Virus record (IMG/VR): IMGVR_UViG_3300028840_002442
Coordinates: 1-24,008 of that record
Reading direction: 5' to 3' (one strand)
DNA: 24,008 nt
Origin: a virus
Shown piece after piece: positions 15,559 through 22,702 of the stretch (position 1 is the stretch's first letter; every line of letters starts with the position of its first letter). The position numbers were made by a program, and so were the translations under genes. The notes beneath the pieces are model-generated. The model made no database searches. It was not told the DNA's origin and saw nothing but the letters and a program-made list of their open reading frames with translations.

Positions 15559-17194
15559 TGGTCGCCTCCCGTTTCTTCTCGTCGGGCTGTTGCCCGTCTT
15601 CGGCCATCGCTTGCTCTTGCGTGGCCCAGTCCAGCTTGACCTCGAGCATCTCGGCTACGCCACGCTCGATCGCCTGTTGCAGGAGCACGCGAATCCAGTG
15701 CAGCCCACGGCGAGCGCACTCGATCTTGAGTGTCGTTAAGCCGGCACCCAGCTTGCCCTTCGCCGCCTCGGTTTCTTTGAACGGATCAAGAAGGTCGCGA
15801 CCAGGCCCGATCGAGTCGAATCGCTGGTAGGTCCGTTCGTCGGCCTTGAATTGCGCCGGCCGTAGTGTTTCGTACAGCCCTGCAGCTGCGGCTAAACGGT
15901 TGAACTCGCGGCGTATCGGCAACGCCACCTGAGCGCCAAACCACTGTTGCAATGGCCGGACGTGCAGGTCTTCGTCGAGCTTCGCAGCGCGAACGCTGGA
16001 ATAGTTGGTGCTTTCATAGTCGCCGGTCAGTGTATACACACTGACGCCAGCGCCAGCGGCTGTGTCACGATCAAGCAGCTTGAAAAAGTTCTGCGCCTGG
16101 TTGTTCGGCCGCTGGCTCTCGACCATCTCGACCGACTCATCTAACCCACACTGGATTGCTAACGGTGAATTGCCGAGTTTCACCTCTTCGTTGCCATACT
16201 CATCTTCGCTGTCGTCGTCATCATCCAACATGCCCAGTAGGCCGGACAAGTGCGGTGTTTTCGTCTTGTGAATCAGTGCGAGCAAGGCACCTTTCACTGC
16301 CGACTTCAGCTCGGCATCCAGGAACGAGTCGCGATCAAAAGAGGTTTGCGCAACGGCATCCAACCACGATGCCCCAATTGACGCACTTGGCCGGTGAAAC
16401 AAACAGAGATCAATCACGCGATCGGCCGGCACTCGCGTTGAATGCGATAGGTCGTAAGTTGACGCGTACGAATCGTACGGGTGCGCGTCCATGAAGTGAT
16501 ACGCAACGATCCGGTTTGCTGGGTCGACTTCGACCCCGTTTACGATCTTATTTTGCCCACCTTCCGCCGGCCGATCGAGAGTGGTGTCGAGCTGATCGCG
16601 TTCAATCAGTTGGTAGCATAGTGGGATCAGGGTCCCCGGCTGGCGCTTCACCACACGCATCAAGAAGCCGTTGCCCACCTGTACGCATTCGCGCAATAGG
16701 TCGCGTTGTAACTCGGGGCCGGTTCGCTTCCCTTCGACGTCGATCTGTTTCTCGTCGTGCCACCAAGTTTCGAAGAGGTCGTCAGCCTCGAGAGCAAACC
16801 GTAGCCGCGGATTCAAGTTGCCGGCCTTGGCTGCCTTTAGCTCTTTCAGGATTCTCGTCGCTTCCCAAGGTGCAAACGGCCAGCTAAACGTCTGCACGCC
16901 GCAGCCTACGACCAGATCAGCAAGCGCCTGCACAATCCGCTTGATCTGCGCGGTGTTGAGCACCTGCGCACGAATACGGCGGTGCATCAGATCGTGTGAC
17001 TCGGCGATTTGCATATCGCCAGTCGCCGCTTGCGGCTGAAAGGCTTCAGTACGGCGATCGCGACGCGCCCAGCGATAAGCCTCGGCAGTCGCATTGATCG
17101 GCTGCCGCTGCACCGCGACTTGCGTCGCAAGTTGCTCCGCTCGCTGTCGTGCAGCGTCAGAGCGAAACAGGTTTTTGATCGCCTTGAAAACCAT
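15542..17194 (-). CDS. Portal protein, lambda gpB family
   Basis: The 550-residue product is close in length to lambda gpB (533). The N-terminal part (YRWARRDRRTEAFQPQAATGD, then LMHRRIRAQVLNTAQIKRIVQAL) has the Arg-rich segment followed by the helix expected in lambda-family portals. The middle has the wing and stem features, including VIDLCLFHRPSASIGASW and an acidic patch DDDDDSEDEYGNEE. The portal forms the dodecameric ring through which DNA is packaged and ejected. The start overlaps the stop of the upstream small gene by one base (TGATG), and the end overlaps the protease-capsid gene, as in a coupled head operon. The C-terminus is Gln/Glu/Lys-rich. Confidence 0.85.
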   Translation of the reverse strand: MVFKAIKNLFRSDAARQRAEQLATQVAVQRQPINATAEAYRWARRDRRTEAFQPQAATGDMQIAESHDLMHRRIRAQVLNTAQIKRIVQALADLVVGCGVQTFSWPFAPWEATRILKELKAAKAGNLNPRLRFALEADDLFETWWHDEKQIDVEGKRTGPELQRDLLRECVQVGNGFLMRVVKRQPGTLIPLCYQLIERDQLDTTLDRPAEGGQNKIVNGVEVDPANRIVAYHFMDAHPYDSYASTYDLSHSTRVPADRVIDLCLFHRPSASIGASWLDAVAQTSFDRDSFLDAELKSAVKGALLALIHKTKTPHLSGLLGMLDDDDDSEDEYGNEEVKLGNSPLAIQCGLDESVEMVESQRPNNQAQNFFKLLDRDTAAGAGVSVYTLTGDYESTNYSSVRAAKLDEDLHVRPLQQWFGAQVALPIRREFNRLAAAAGLYETLRPAQFKADERTYQRFDSIGPGRDLLDPFKETEAAKGKLGAGLTTLKIECARRGLHWIRVLLQQAIERGVAEMLEVKLDWATQEQAMAEDGQQPDEKKREATSAAKS

Positions 17195-17565
17195 CAGTCC
17201 TCGAGCACTATCAGCAAAATCTTGACCTCGGCCGAGTTGGCGCGGGCTCGCAAGGTAGTGAGGCCCGACAGGCGGAATGGAAAATACTCGCCGGCTTTGA
17301 GCTTCAGAAACTCCTGGTCGCCACCGCCATCGTTCGTGCCGAGTTCCACATAGTTGGTTGCGTCCAGGTTCTTACACCAGCAAACACCCGGGGTAGTGAT
17401 GTCGGTCAACGCGATCGTTTCCCAACTGGTCCCGATCTTTAGGAAGCCAGGACCACCGCCGCCGGCCGTCGCCTGGTCGATCTGTTGCGTGCCGCCAAAC
17501 GTCGGCACGATCAACGTGCCATTCGTTGCGGCCAAACTCGCAGACACTGAAATTTCGTTCGCCAT
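17194..17565 (-). CDS. Small beta-rich phage structural protein, function unknown
   Basis: This 123-residue protein has a Gly-rich N-terminal half (GGTQQIDQATAGGGGPGFLK) and a beta-rich second half with NLDATNYVELG and FLKLKAGEYFPFRLSG. That second part looks like a small beta-sandwich seen in phage head or fibre proteins. It lies between the gpW-like and portal genes with one-base overlaps on both sides (TAATG and TGATG), so it is in the head operon. It may be a head decoration or connector part; no diagnostic motif is visible. Confidence 0.5.
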   Translation of the reverse strand: MANEISVSASLAATNGTLIVPTFGGTQQIDQATAGGGGPGFLKIGTSWETIALTDITTPGVCWCKNLDATNYVELGTNDGGGDQEFLKLKAGEYFPFRLSGLTTLRARANSAEVKILLIVLED

Positions 17566-17777
17566 TACACATCGACCGTTCGGATAGGCTTGATCACTGG
17601 TGTGCCACTTTCACGCGCGGCGGCCAGTTCCCAATACTGAATCTCTTCTCGTAGTTCGCGCAGTTTTAGCATCCGTTGCCGATGGTCCATGCGCTCATAT
17701 TCCTCGGATCGCCCCTGGGCGATCTCAAGATACGCGTCTTCGAGCTCGGATAGAATTGCGGATGCGGTCTGCGACAT
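17565..17777 (-). CDS. gpW-like head completion protein
   Basis: The 70-residue product (72 if the GTG at 17783 is used) is almost all helix: SELEDAYLEIAQGRSEEY, then RMLKLRELREEIQYWELAAA. Size, helix pattern and position between large terminase and portal match lambda gpW, which seals the packaged head and provides the site for the joiner. Sequence similarity to gpW is limited to the pattern of Leu/Ile and the LREEI helix, so the family call rests partly on order. Neither start has a strong ribosome binding site. The three palindromes upstream (17824-17915) separate it from the terminase block. Confidence 0.55.
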   Translation of the reverse strand: MSQTASAILSELEDAYLEIAQGRSEEYERMDHRQRMLKLRELREEIQYWELAAARESGTPVIKPIRTVDV

Positions 17778-17823
17778 TGGCACCGCAAGTCTACAGGTCG
17801 CACCCCCGAATCCGTGACAAAGG

Positions 17824-17915
17824 ATTACCAGTTCCTGGTACCGAATTCCAAGAAAAGTAAAAAAGGTACCAGGAACTGGTACCCCTTTCGTTTCACCGTA
17901 CCAGGAACTGGTACC
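17824..17915. repeat. Three near-identical 19-bp palindromes
   Basis: The unit GGTACCAGGAACTGGTACC has perfect 8-base arms around a 3-base centre. Copies lie at 17824-17842 (inverted, centre TTC, first two bases differ), 17865-17883 (exact) and 17897-17915 (first base differs). Centres are 41 and 32 bases apart, close to four and three helical turns, so all would face one side of the DNA. The third copy touches the stop codon of the zinc-protein gene. This fits either repeated operator sites or repeated RNA hairpins. Confidence 0.8.
17853..17883 (-). terminator. Intrinsic terminator formed by the middle palindrome
   Basis: In minus sense, GGTACCAG-TTC-CTGGTACC is followed directly by TTTTTTACTTTT, a strong terminator form at the end of the terminase block. 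The first palindrome, encoded downstream, is complementary and could pair with the middle one instead, giving an alternative structure. Confidence 0.65.
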
Positions 17916-18356
17916 TTAGCGCTCGCCAATCGTCCCGGCCTTTTGTCGCCGAGTCATCTGATGATAGATTGCGCCGGCATGCGAGGCCGAGATGACCGTG
18001 TTCCAGCGGCACCGCGGGCACACCAGTTTGATGCCCGCATCGACCCGCCTATGCTGTACGGCTTCACAGTAAACGGCTGTCTTGTCGGTCGAGCATTCAG
18101 GGCAGTGCTGCGGTTCTCGTGGTACCTGTTTTCCCCAGTGCTTGCGGCGCACGCCCGACTCTTTACAGCCGGGCACCTTGCATTTATAGTTTGTTCGGTT
18201 GTTCCGTGTGGAATAGGGTTTCATTCGCGCGTAATGAACCCGACACCACGGAACGCCGTCGTCGTCAATCGGTGCCGGCTCTCGTTCCTGTTGCGGTTTC
18301 GGTTGCGGTTTCTCAGTCCCCAAGTCTTCGCTATCCACTTTGATCGGATCACCCAT
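17916..18356 (-). CDS. Zinc-ribbon protein between large terminase and gpW-like gene
   Basis: The 146-residue protein has an acidic and Pro/Gln-rich start (about 1-35), then two likely zinc sites. Site one is C38-H41 with C59 and C64 (WCRVH, KCKVPGC). Site two is C85-C88 with C113 and C116 (CPEC, CPRC). A further Cys lies at 97. Basic segments (GVRRKHWGKQ, QMTRRQKAG) follow, so nucleic-acid binding is plausible. The gene lies 40 bases after the terminase stop with a GGAG site. Its role is not known to me; it might assist packaging, act on late transcription, or bind the palindromes at its 3' end. The two zinc ribbons are clear; the rest is inference. Confidence 0.6.
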   Translation of the reverse strand: MGDPIKVDSEDLGTEKPQPKPQQEREPAPIDDDGVPWCRVHYARMKPYSTRNNRTNYKCKVPGCKESGVRRKHWGKQVPREPQHCPECSTDKTAVYCEAVQHRRVDAGIKLVCPRCRWNTVISASHAGAIYHQMTRRQKAGTIGER

Positions 18357-18396
18357 CTTTCAATTCTCCACGTTAATCACCCAGACATTGCCCGTT

Positions 18397-20337
18397 TCAT
18401 CGTTCCCCTATCACACCGTCCGGCCGAGGTTTCTGCCGCTTCTGCGGCCTCGGCCATTGGTTTTCGTCCCACCCGACATTCTCGCCGAAGCTATCAACGA
18501 CCATCTCCGCCATTGCCCTTGAATACGTCTCGCCATCCCAAAAATCATGGCCGAGCGTGCTATCCCGCTCACGCCACTCCGCCTTATATCGCCCGTCTTT
18601 GCCGCGGATAAACACTAGAGGCTCATTCACCACTTGCTTCAGATAGAACTTGCCAACCTCGATTGCGTCACGAGTGACATACCACGCGCCCGGCTTGTCG
18701 GGGCTCGAGCGAAACCGGCCGGCTAAGTCGGCCCGAAATACCTCTGGGTTGATGTTCCATAGCTCGAGCCCACCTTCATAGACTTTACCTTTATCCCGCT
18801 TTGCGTGTTGTACCTCGGTCATCTTGTACTTCTGGTCCGGCTTCACTTGGGCCTCACCCCTGACGATCCGCACACGCTCTTGATCGTGTTCCCTCAGTGA
18901 CCGCCGCCAATTATGCACATCCATAGTACGATGCTGCCCATCAATGCCGAGCAGTGCAACCTTCAATTGCCTCCGGCCTCGAGGGTTGACGTCGCCACCC
19001 ACAATCGGAAACGACCGGCGCAACACGTACTCCCAGATCTGCTGTAGATCGGATTTAACCAAATCGCCGTCATCACCTTCGGATCGCTCGAATACGAACC
19101 AATCGACCAGCGCCGATGTGCAATTGCCCCACCAGCCACGCACGGTCACGTAGACTTCGCGCTCTTGCACGTCTCCACCGGCGGTAAGAAACCAAGTATG
19201 AAGCGGTACCGTGCCACGTTCGTGCGTGTATGCCAGCCTGGTACCGAGCTCACGCCATGTCGGCATCTTGCCGCGCTGGCGGTGACAAAGCCCGAGCACG
19301 TTCTGAAAGAAATCGGGCAACTTGCCGTCACCTCGAGCCGTCAGATACTCGGCCGCGATGTCGCCAAAACTGTAGTGGCTATGGATACGCCACAAGTGGA
19401 ACCCAACGCTTCGGCCGCTGGCGTGCTTCTTACTGGCCACCCACCTGCCGTTCCGAACAAAGGTGGCCTTTTCGTCGTTCGTAATCCGGCAACCCGACTT
19501 GCACACATAGTGGGCTGTTTGTCGCGCGGCATCCGGTGGTAACCACTGTCCATGCTTGTCCTTCAGGCCGGCGAATCCGCACCGGCCTGCGAGCGGACCT
19601 TCAGCGTGAGTGAAGAACCTTAATTCCTGTTCGACACCGCAATGCGGACACGTTGCCCACCAGCGGCGCTGATCCGATTCGGCCTCCATCTGCTCGATAC
19701 GTGAAACCTCGGGCAGCGGGGTACTCTCATCCAGGATTAGCGAGCGGTAGAACGCTTTCACACGCTGGTTCGACGCTTCGATCGGATCCTCGTTGCCCCG
19801 CCCCTCGAATACGTCAACCTCCGAGCGGAAGACGTATTTACACCGCCGGCTGCGCAAACGCGAGCTCGATCTGGGCCACGCAAGATAGACCCGCATTTCA
19901 CCAAGATCACACCACCGGGTGTTCCATTGGCGTTTTACTGGAATAGGGATACCTGACGCAGCCGCCAGCGAGTATAACCGATCGCGAAACTCGACTGCTT
20001 CGTCGCGTCCCGGCAAAACGCACATGGCCGGTGCCGGCGAATTCTCAGCGAGGTAGAGCAGTACCGCACAAAGCAGGAGCGTCTTACCACTCTGCGTGCA
20101 GGCCTTGATCCGCACAAACCGTACGTCGGGATCCGCACAAACCTCTGCCACCTCTGCAAACCATGGCCGAGCCGACAGCTCATAAGGTCCGCGCGCAGAT
20201 TCATATTCCTGAGTTAACCGCACGCGTCGAGGCAACCACTCTACGGGTGTTTCACGCCGACGTGGCCGCCAACCCTGCCCCAGGTGTCGTCGCAATCGAT
20301 TTTTAGCGTTAGTCCTCGTCGCCGTTCCCTTCTTCAT
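18397..20337 (-). CDS. Terminase large subunit, GpA family
   Basis: The start is taken at the ATG at 20337 (MKKGTATRTNAKN), which gives 646 residues, near lambda gpA (641); the frame to 20451 would lie inside the upstream gene. The protein has a Walker A-type ATPase motif ACTQSGKT (79-86), a Walker B region SEVDVF (172-177, normally DEVD in this family), a zinc-like CPHC (230-233) plus later Cys residues (RCGF, CKSGC), and the C-terminal nuclease half with GGDVQ and LGIDGQHR. GpA-type terminases cut concatemeric DNA and drive it into the prohead through the portal. It overlaps the Nu1-like small subunit gene by 29 bases. Its basic N-terminus would bind the small subunit. Confidence 0.9.
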   Translation of the reverse strand: MKKGTATRTNAKNRLRRHLGQGWRPRRRETPVEWLPRRVRLTQEYESARGPYELSARPWFAEVAEVCADPDVRFVRIKACTQSGKTLLLCAVLLYLAENSPAPAMCVLPGRDEAVEFRDRLYSLAAASGIPIPVKRQWNTRWCDLGEMRVYLAWPRSSSRLRSRRCKYVFRSEVDVFEGRGNEDPIEASNQRVKAFYRSLILDESTPLPEVSRIEQMEAESDQRRWWATCPHCGVEQELRFFTHAEGPLAGRCGFAGLKDKHGQWLPPDAARQTAHYVCKSGCRITNDEKATFVRNGRWVASKKHASGRSVGFHLWRIHSHYSFGDIAAEYLTARGDGKLPDFFQNVLGLCHRQRGKMPTWRELGTRLAYTHERGTVPLHTWFLTAGGDVQEREVYVTVRGWWGNCTSALVDWFVFERSEGDDGDLVKSDLQQIWEYVLRRSFPIVGGDVNPRGRRQLKVALLGIDGQHRTMDVHNWRRSLREHDQERVRIVRGEAQVKPDQKYKMTEVQHAKRDKGKVYEGGLELWNINPEVFRADLAGRFRSSPDKPGAWYVTRDAIEVGKFYLKQVVNEPLVFIRGKDGRYKAEWRERDSTLGHDFWDGETYSRAMAEMVVDSFGENVGWDENQWPRPQKRQKPRPDGVIGER

Positions 20338-21013
20338 CTTCTTCGATCGTGTCCGCGATTTCCTCGTACGCGCTGTCGAGCAGCGTTTGCACTTCGTTGT
20401 AGACCTGACGTCGAGCGTCGGCTGACATCGACACAGGAAGCAGCTGCACAACGCGTTCCGGTAGTGGTTCTAAAATCGCTTTGGCCGCAGCAATGTGTTG
20501 CAGGCAGATTCTCGCCACCTCGTCTACATCAGCCATCTTTCCCGCCACAACAAGCGCCTCTTGCTTTTTAGCCTCGAGGTCCAACCGGGCAATCTCGCGC
20601 TTGAGTTCGCGAATTTCATCATCACCCTCGATTCCACCAGTGGCCGGCTGGCGAGTAGCCAGCCACGCTTGTATCTCGCTGACAGGTAAAAAACCATCCT
20701 GCTTGCCGGGGGAAGCCGGTCTTCCTGGCCAGCCTGGCTCGGTCGCCCACCGCTGTATAATTCGCACCGGGTCTTTGCCTCGCATCCCCAACGCGCGCGC
20801 GAGCTCGGCATACGTCCGGCATACAAACCCTGTTGGCGTCGTGCCTATCTGCTCGGCGTAGCCGTGTTCCACCAGCCAGGTATTCACCGCTTCTAAGTTG
20901 AACCGCTTTTTTCTGGACTTGCCTTCCCACGGTAGTCCTTTTTTGACCAGCGACTGCAACTGCGCGGCATTAATCCCTAGGTGTGACCGTAACTTAGTAA
21001 ATGACAAGATCAT
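20309..21013 (-). CDS. Terminase small subunit, Nu1-like with two winged-helix modules
   Basis: The start is set at the ATG at 21013 (MILSFTKLRSHLG), with GGAG nine bases upstream; a TTG at 21028 is possible but less likely. The 234-residue protein has two MerR/Nu1-like DNA-binding modules: residues 9-48 (LGINAAQLQSLVKKGLP...RFNLEAVNTWL) and 67-119 (TYAELARALGMRG...FLPVSEIQAWL). A coiled coil follows (about 130-155), then the Nu1-type tail (KKQEALVVAGKMADVDEV, LEPLPERVVQLLP) and an acidic end. Nu1-like proteins recognise the packaging site and recruit GpA, which is the next gene. Two DNA-binding modules in one chain is more than lambda Nu1 has. Confidence 0.75.
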   Translation of the reverse strand: MILSFTKLRSHLGINAAQLQSLVKKGLPWEGKSRKKRFNLEAVNTWLVEHGYAEQIGTTPTGFVCRTYAELARALGMRGKDPVRIIQRWATEPGWPGRPASPGKQDGFLPVSEIQAWLATRQPATGGIEGDDEIRELKREIARLDLEAKKQEALVVAGKMADVDEVARICLQHIAAAKAILEPLPERVVQLLPVSMSADARRQVYNEVQTLLDSAYEEIADTIEEDEEGNGDED

Positions 21014-21014
21014 C

Positions 21015-21497
21015 TCACATCGCTCCAAACCTGTAGACGATAGGTCCGTCGCCCGTTTTTCGGACCCGTTGTCCAGTCTCCACCGCCTGCCGCGCTTTGG
21101 GTGACAAACCGAGTTCCGCCGCGAAAGCCGCCAGCGATCGCGACAGCTGATGAAAATCGATCATCCGCGGGTTGCGCTTGTTCTCGAGGCCGGCGGCGGT
21201 GTGATGTTTCACGATTTGCCCTTCGTGTCGAAGCGCGTGCAGGCACTCCCACCACAGCCCGTAAGTCACCGCGTATCGCTGGATCGTTTCCCAGCGGTGT
21301 TCGGTTGGTATGCCTTCCGCCTCGCAGGCCTCTATCACCAGGTCGAAAAACTGTTCGGTCGTTTTCAGAGTCGCTTCGCGCGTACACTGCTGGTCATCCG
21401 CCTCGGACGGAAACATGCCTCGTAGCGCGCCTCTCACCTTCGACAACTGATCAGATAACATTCGCTCAGCGCGCTCGAGCTCATCCCGCTTGCCCAT
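21015..21497 (-). CDS. P27-family-like small terminase subunit or DNA-binding protein
   Basis: The 160-residue product has a charged helical start, a central WETIQRYAVTYGLWWECLHALRH helix region and a C-terminal LSRSLAAFAAELGLSPKARQAV motif. The last part is typical of P27-type small terminases (ELGLTP-R). It starts at an ATG with AGGAGG eight bases upstream. A small CCCCT/AGGGG hairpin (about 21512-21528) lies before that site. It is the first gene of the leftward late operon and ends three bases before the Nu1-like ATG. Two different small-terminase types side by side is unusual; one may have another job, such as transcription control. Confidence 0.65.
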   Translation of the reverse strand: MGKRDELERAERMLSDQLSKVRGALRGMFPSEADDQQCTREATLKTTEQFFDLVIEACEAEGIPTEHRWETIQRYAVTYGLWWECLHALRHEGQIVKHHTAAGLENKRNPRMIDFHQLSRSLAAFAAELGLSPKARQAVETGQRVRKTGDGPIVYRFGAM

Positions 21498-21552
21498 CGA
21501 TCCGCCCTCCTACCCCTGTCTAGGGGGTTCTTCCATCTCCCGACCTTTGGGG

Positions 21553-21581
21553 TTGACGACCGTAGGCCGTTCGGGTAGAAT
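21553..21581 (+). promoter_or_regulatory. sigma70-like promoter for the rightward two-gene operon
   Basis: TTGACG (21553-21558) and TAGAAT (21576-21581) are separated by exactly 17 bases. The predicted start near 21588 lies just before two hairpins and about 85 bases before the first ATG. It points to the GP88-like gene. Confidence 0.65.
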
Positions 21582-21590
21582 GTAGTAGAT

Positions 21591-21646
21591 TCGGTGGCCA
21601 CGGGGGGCCACCGAGGCCGGTCGGTGGCCACGGGGGCACGACCGGC
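21591..21646 (+). repeat. Tandem hairpins and 30-base direct repeat in the rightward leader
   Basis: TCGGTGGCCACGGGGG occurs twice, at 21591 and 21621, exactly 30 bases apart. Hairpin one: CGGTGGCC (21592-21599) with GGCCACCG (21606-21613). Hairpin two: GCCGGTCG (21616-21623) with CGACCGGC (21639-21646). Both begin at or just after the predicted transcription start, so they could be operators or an RNA switch. Being next to the small-terminase gene, they could instead be part of a packaging site. Confidence 0.65.
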
Positions 21647-21671
21647 TGTCACCCCTGTGAAAGGTCATGTC

Positions 21672-22274
21672 ATGTATCGCTTCCGAGCCGTCACCCTCCA
21701 CGGATGTACCATCAGCCATGGCAACCAGAAGGTCGGACACACAGCCAACGTTAGCCTGTTGCCAGGCGCTAGCTGCCCCGACGATATCCCCTGCAAGCGC
21801 GATTGTTACGAGGCAAAGGCCTTGCGAATGTATCCTACCGTCCGTCGCGCTCGTCAACGAAACTGGAAGTTGTGGCGATCGGATCCCGACAGCTATTTTC
21901 GCGGGATCCGCGAGTACCTGACGCGATACACTCCCAAATGGTTTCGTTGGCACGTTGGCGGCGACATCCCGTCGCAAGACTACTATACCGAGATGAAGAA
22001 AATTGCCCGTGAATTCCCCGGTACTAACTTCCTGTGCTTCACAAAAAACCACGACCTGAGTTTTGCTGGTCGCCCGCAAAACCTGGCTATTATCCTGTCG
22101 ATGTGGCCTGGTTGGGGCTCCACACGTAAAGACCTGCCCCGCGCGTGGATGCAAGACGGCACAGAAACCCGGATCCCTGACAGTGCTATACCTTGCACTG
22201 GTTCCTGCGAAAACTGCGGCATGTGCTGGAGTTTGCCAGTTGTTAAAAAGGACGTTGTTTTTAACCTGCACTAA
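21672..22274 (+). CDS. GP88-family-like cysteine-rich phage protein
   Basis: The start is the ATG at 21672, with GAAAGG seven bases upstream; the GTG at 21594 would lie within the leader hairpins. The 200-residue protein carries a Cys cluster C35, C41, C45 (SCPDDIPCKRDCYEAK), a RWHVGGDI motif (92-99) and a final cluster C175, C179, C182, C185 (PCTGSCENCGMCW). This layout matches from memory the phage GP88 family, whose function is not established; the Cys spacing could hold zinc or an Fe-S cluster. LCFTKNH (121-127) is another landmark. The gene is followed after 26 bases by the DUF523-like gene on the same transcript. It runs opposite to the structural genes. Neighbouring sulfur-chemistry genes suggest a metal or sulfur role, but this is not proved. 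Confidence 0.65.
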   Translation: MYRFRAVTLHGCTISHGNQKVGHTANVSLLPGASCPDDIPCKRDCYEAKALRMYPTVRRARQRNWKLWRSDPDSYFRGIREYLTRYTPKWFRWHVGGDIPSQDYYTEMKKIAREFPGTNFLCFTKNHDLSFAGRPQNLAIILSMWPGWGSTRKDLPRAWMQDGTETRIPDSAIPCTGSCENCGMCWSLPVVKKDVVFNLH

Positions 22275-22300
22275 CCTAACTCATCCGGTGGTATTAAGCC

Positions 22301-22690
22301 ATGAAAGACAACATTCTCATCAGCCGCTGTATCCTCGGTATCCCGTGTCGGTATCACGGGCAAAAGTACCGTATGGGAAAACGGATCGGGCGCCCTTCGC
22401 TGGTCGCCCGCCTTCAGAAACGATATAACCTGATTGACATCTGCCCCGAGGTTGACGCTGGCCTGACCACGCCGCGGCCACCCACGCGCATCGTGCGCGG
22501 CCGGTGGATTTGCGAAGGGAAAGACGTCACCGCCATTTTTCGACGCGGAGCCCAGTTGGCGGTGCAAGCCGCGATCGAACATGAAGCCGAAAAAGCGTAC
22601 CTTTTGAAACTGTCGCCCGCCTGTGACAGCAACTTCGGCTGTGCTGCCTGCGCCCTTAAGAAGCACGGGGTGACAGTCATTTCGGTTTGA
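22301..22690 (+). CDS. DUF523 / TudS-like protein, putative thiouracil-type desulfidase
   Basis: The 129-residue product keeps the main DUF523 blocks: ILISRCILGIPCRYHG (C10), ICPEVDAGLTTPRPPT (C48), GKDVTAIFRRGAQ and LLKLSPACDS (C108), ending HGVTVIS. The three cysteines C10, C48 and C108 are those that bind a [4Fe-4S] cluster in TudS, a DUF523 protein shown to remove sulfur from thiouracil. It is shorter than usual (about 150): the loop after the third Cys, normally with YDGTFSG, is missing and replaced by NFGCAAC. It forms an operon with the GP88-like gene and ends 12 bases before the stop of the converging ParB/PAPS-reductase gene. A strong terminator follows. Family is firm; substrate in this phage is unknown. 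Confidence 0.8.
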   Translation: MKDNILISRCILGIPCRYHGQKYRMGKRIGRPSLVARLQKRYNLIDICPEVDAGLTTPRPPTRIVRGRWICEGKDVTAIFRRGAQLAVQAAIEHEAEKAYLLKLSPACDSNFGCAACALKKHGVTVISV

Positions 22691-22702
22691 TGACATCTGA
22701 CC

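Noticed and set aside
17784-17823. Possible leftward promoter (TTGTCA) before the gpW-like gene
   Set aside because: No acceptable -10 element at 16-18 bases; the best candidates are two or more bases too far.
17916-18400. Both the zinc protein and large terminase end in IGER
   Set aside because: The DNA beneath differs, so this is likely chance and not a duplication.
17814-18611. 265-codon open frame on the plus strand across the zinc-protein gene
   Set aside because: It runs through the palindromes and lies antisense to two genes with clear motifs; its product has no recognisable pattern.
21510-22271. 253-codon open frame on the minus strand
   Set aside because: It mirrors the GP88-like gene, has no family features, and would cross the rightward promoter and leader.
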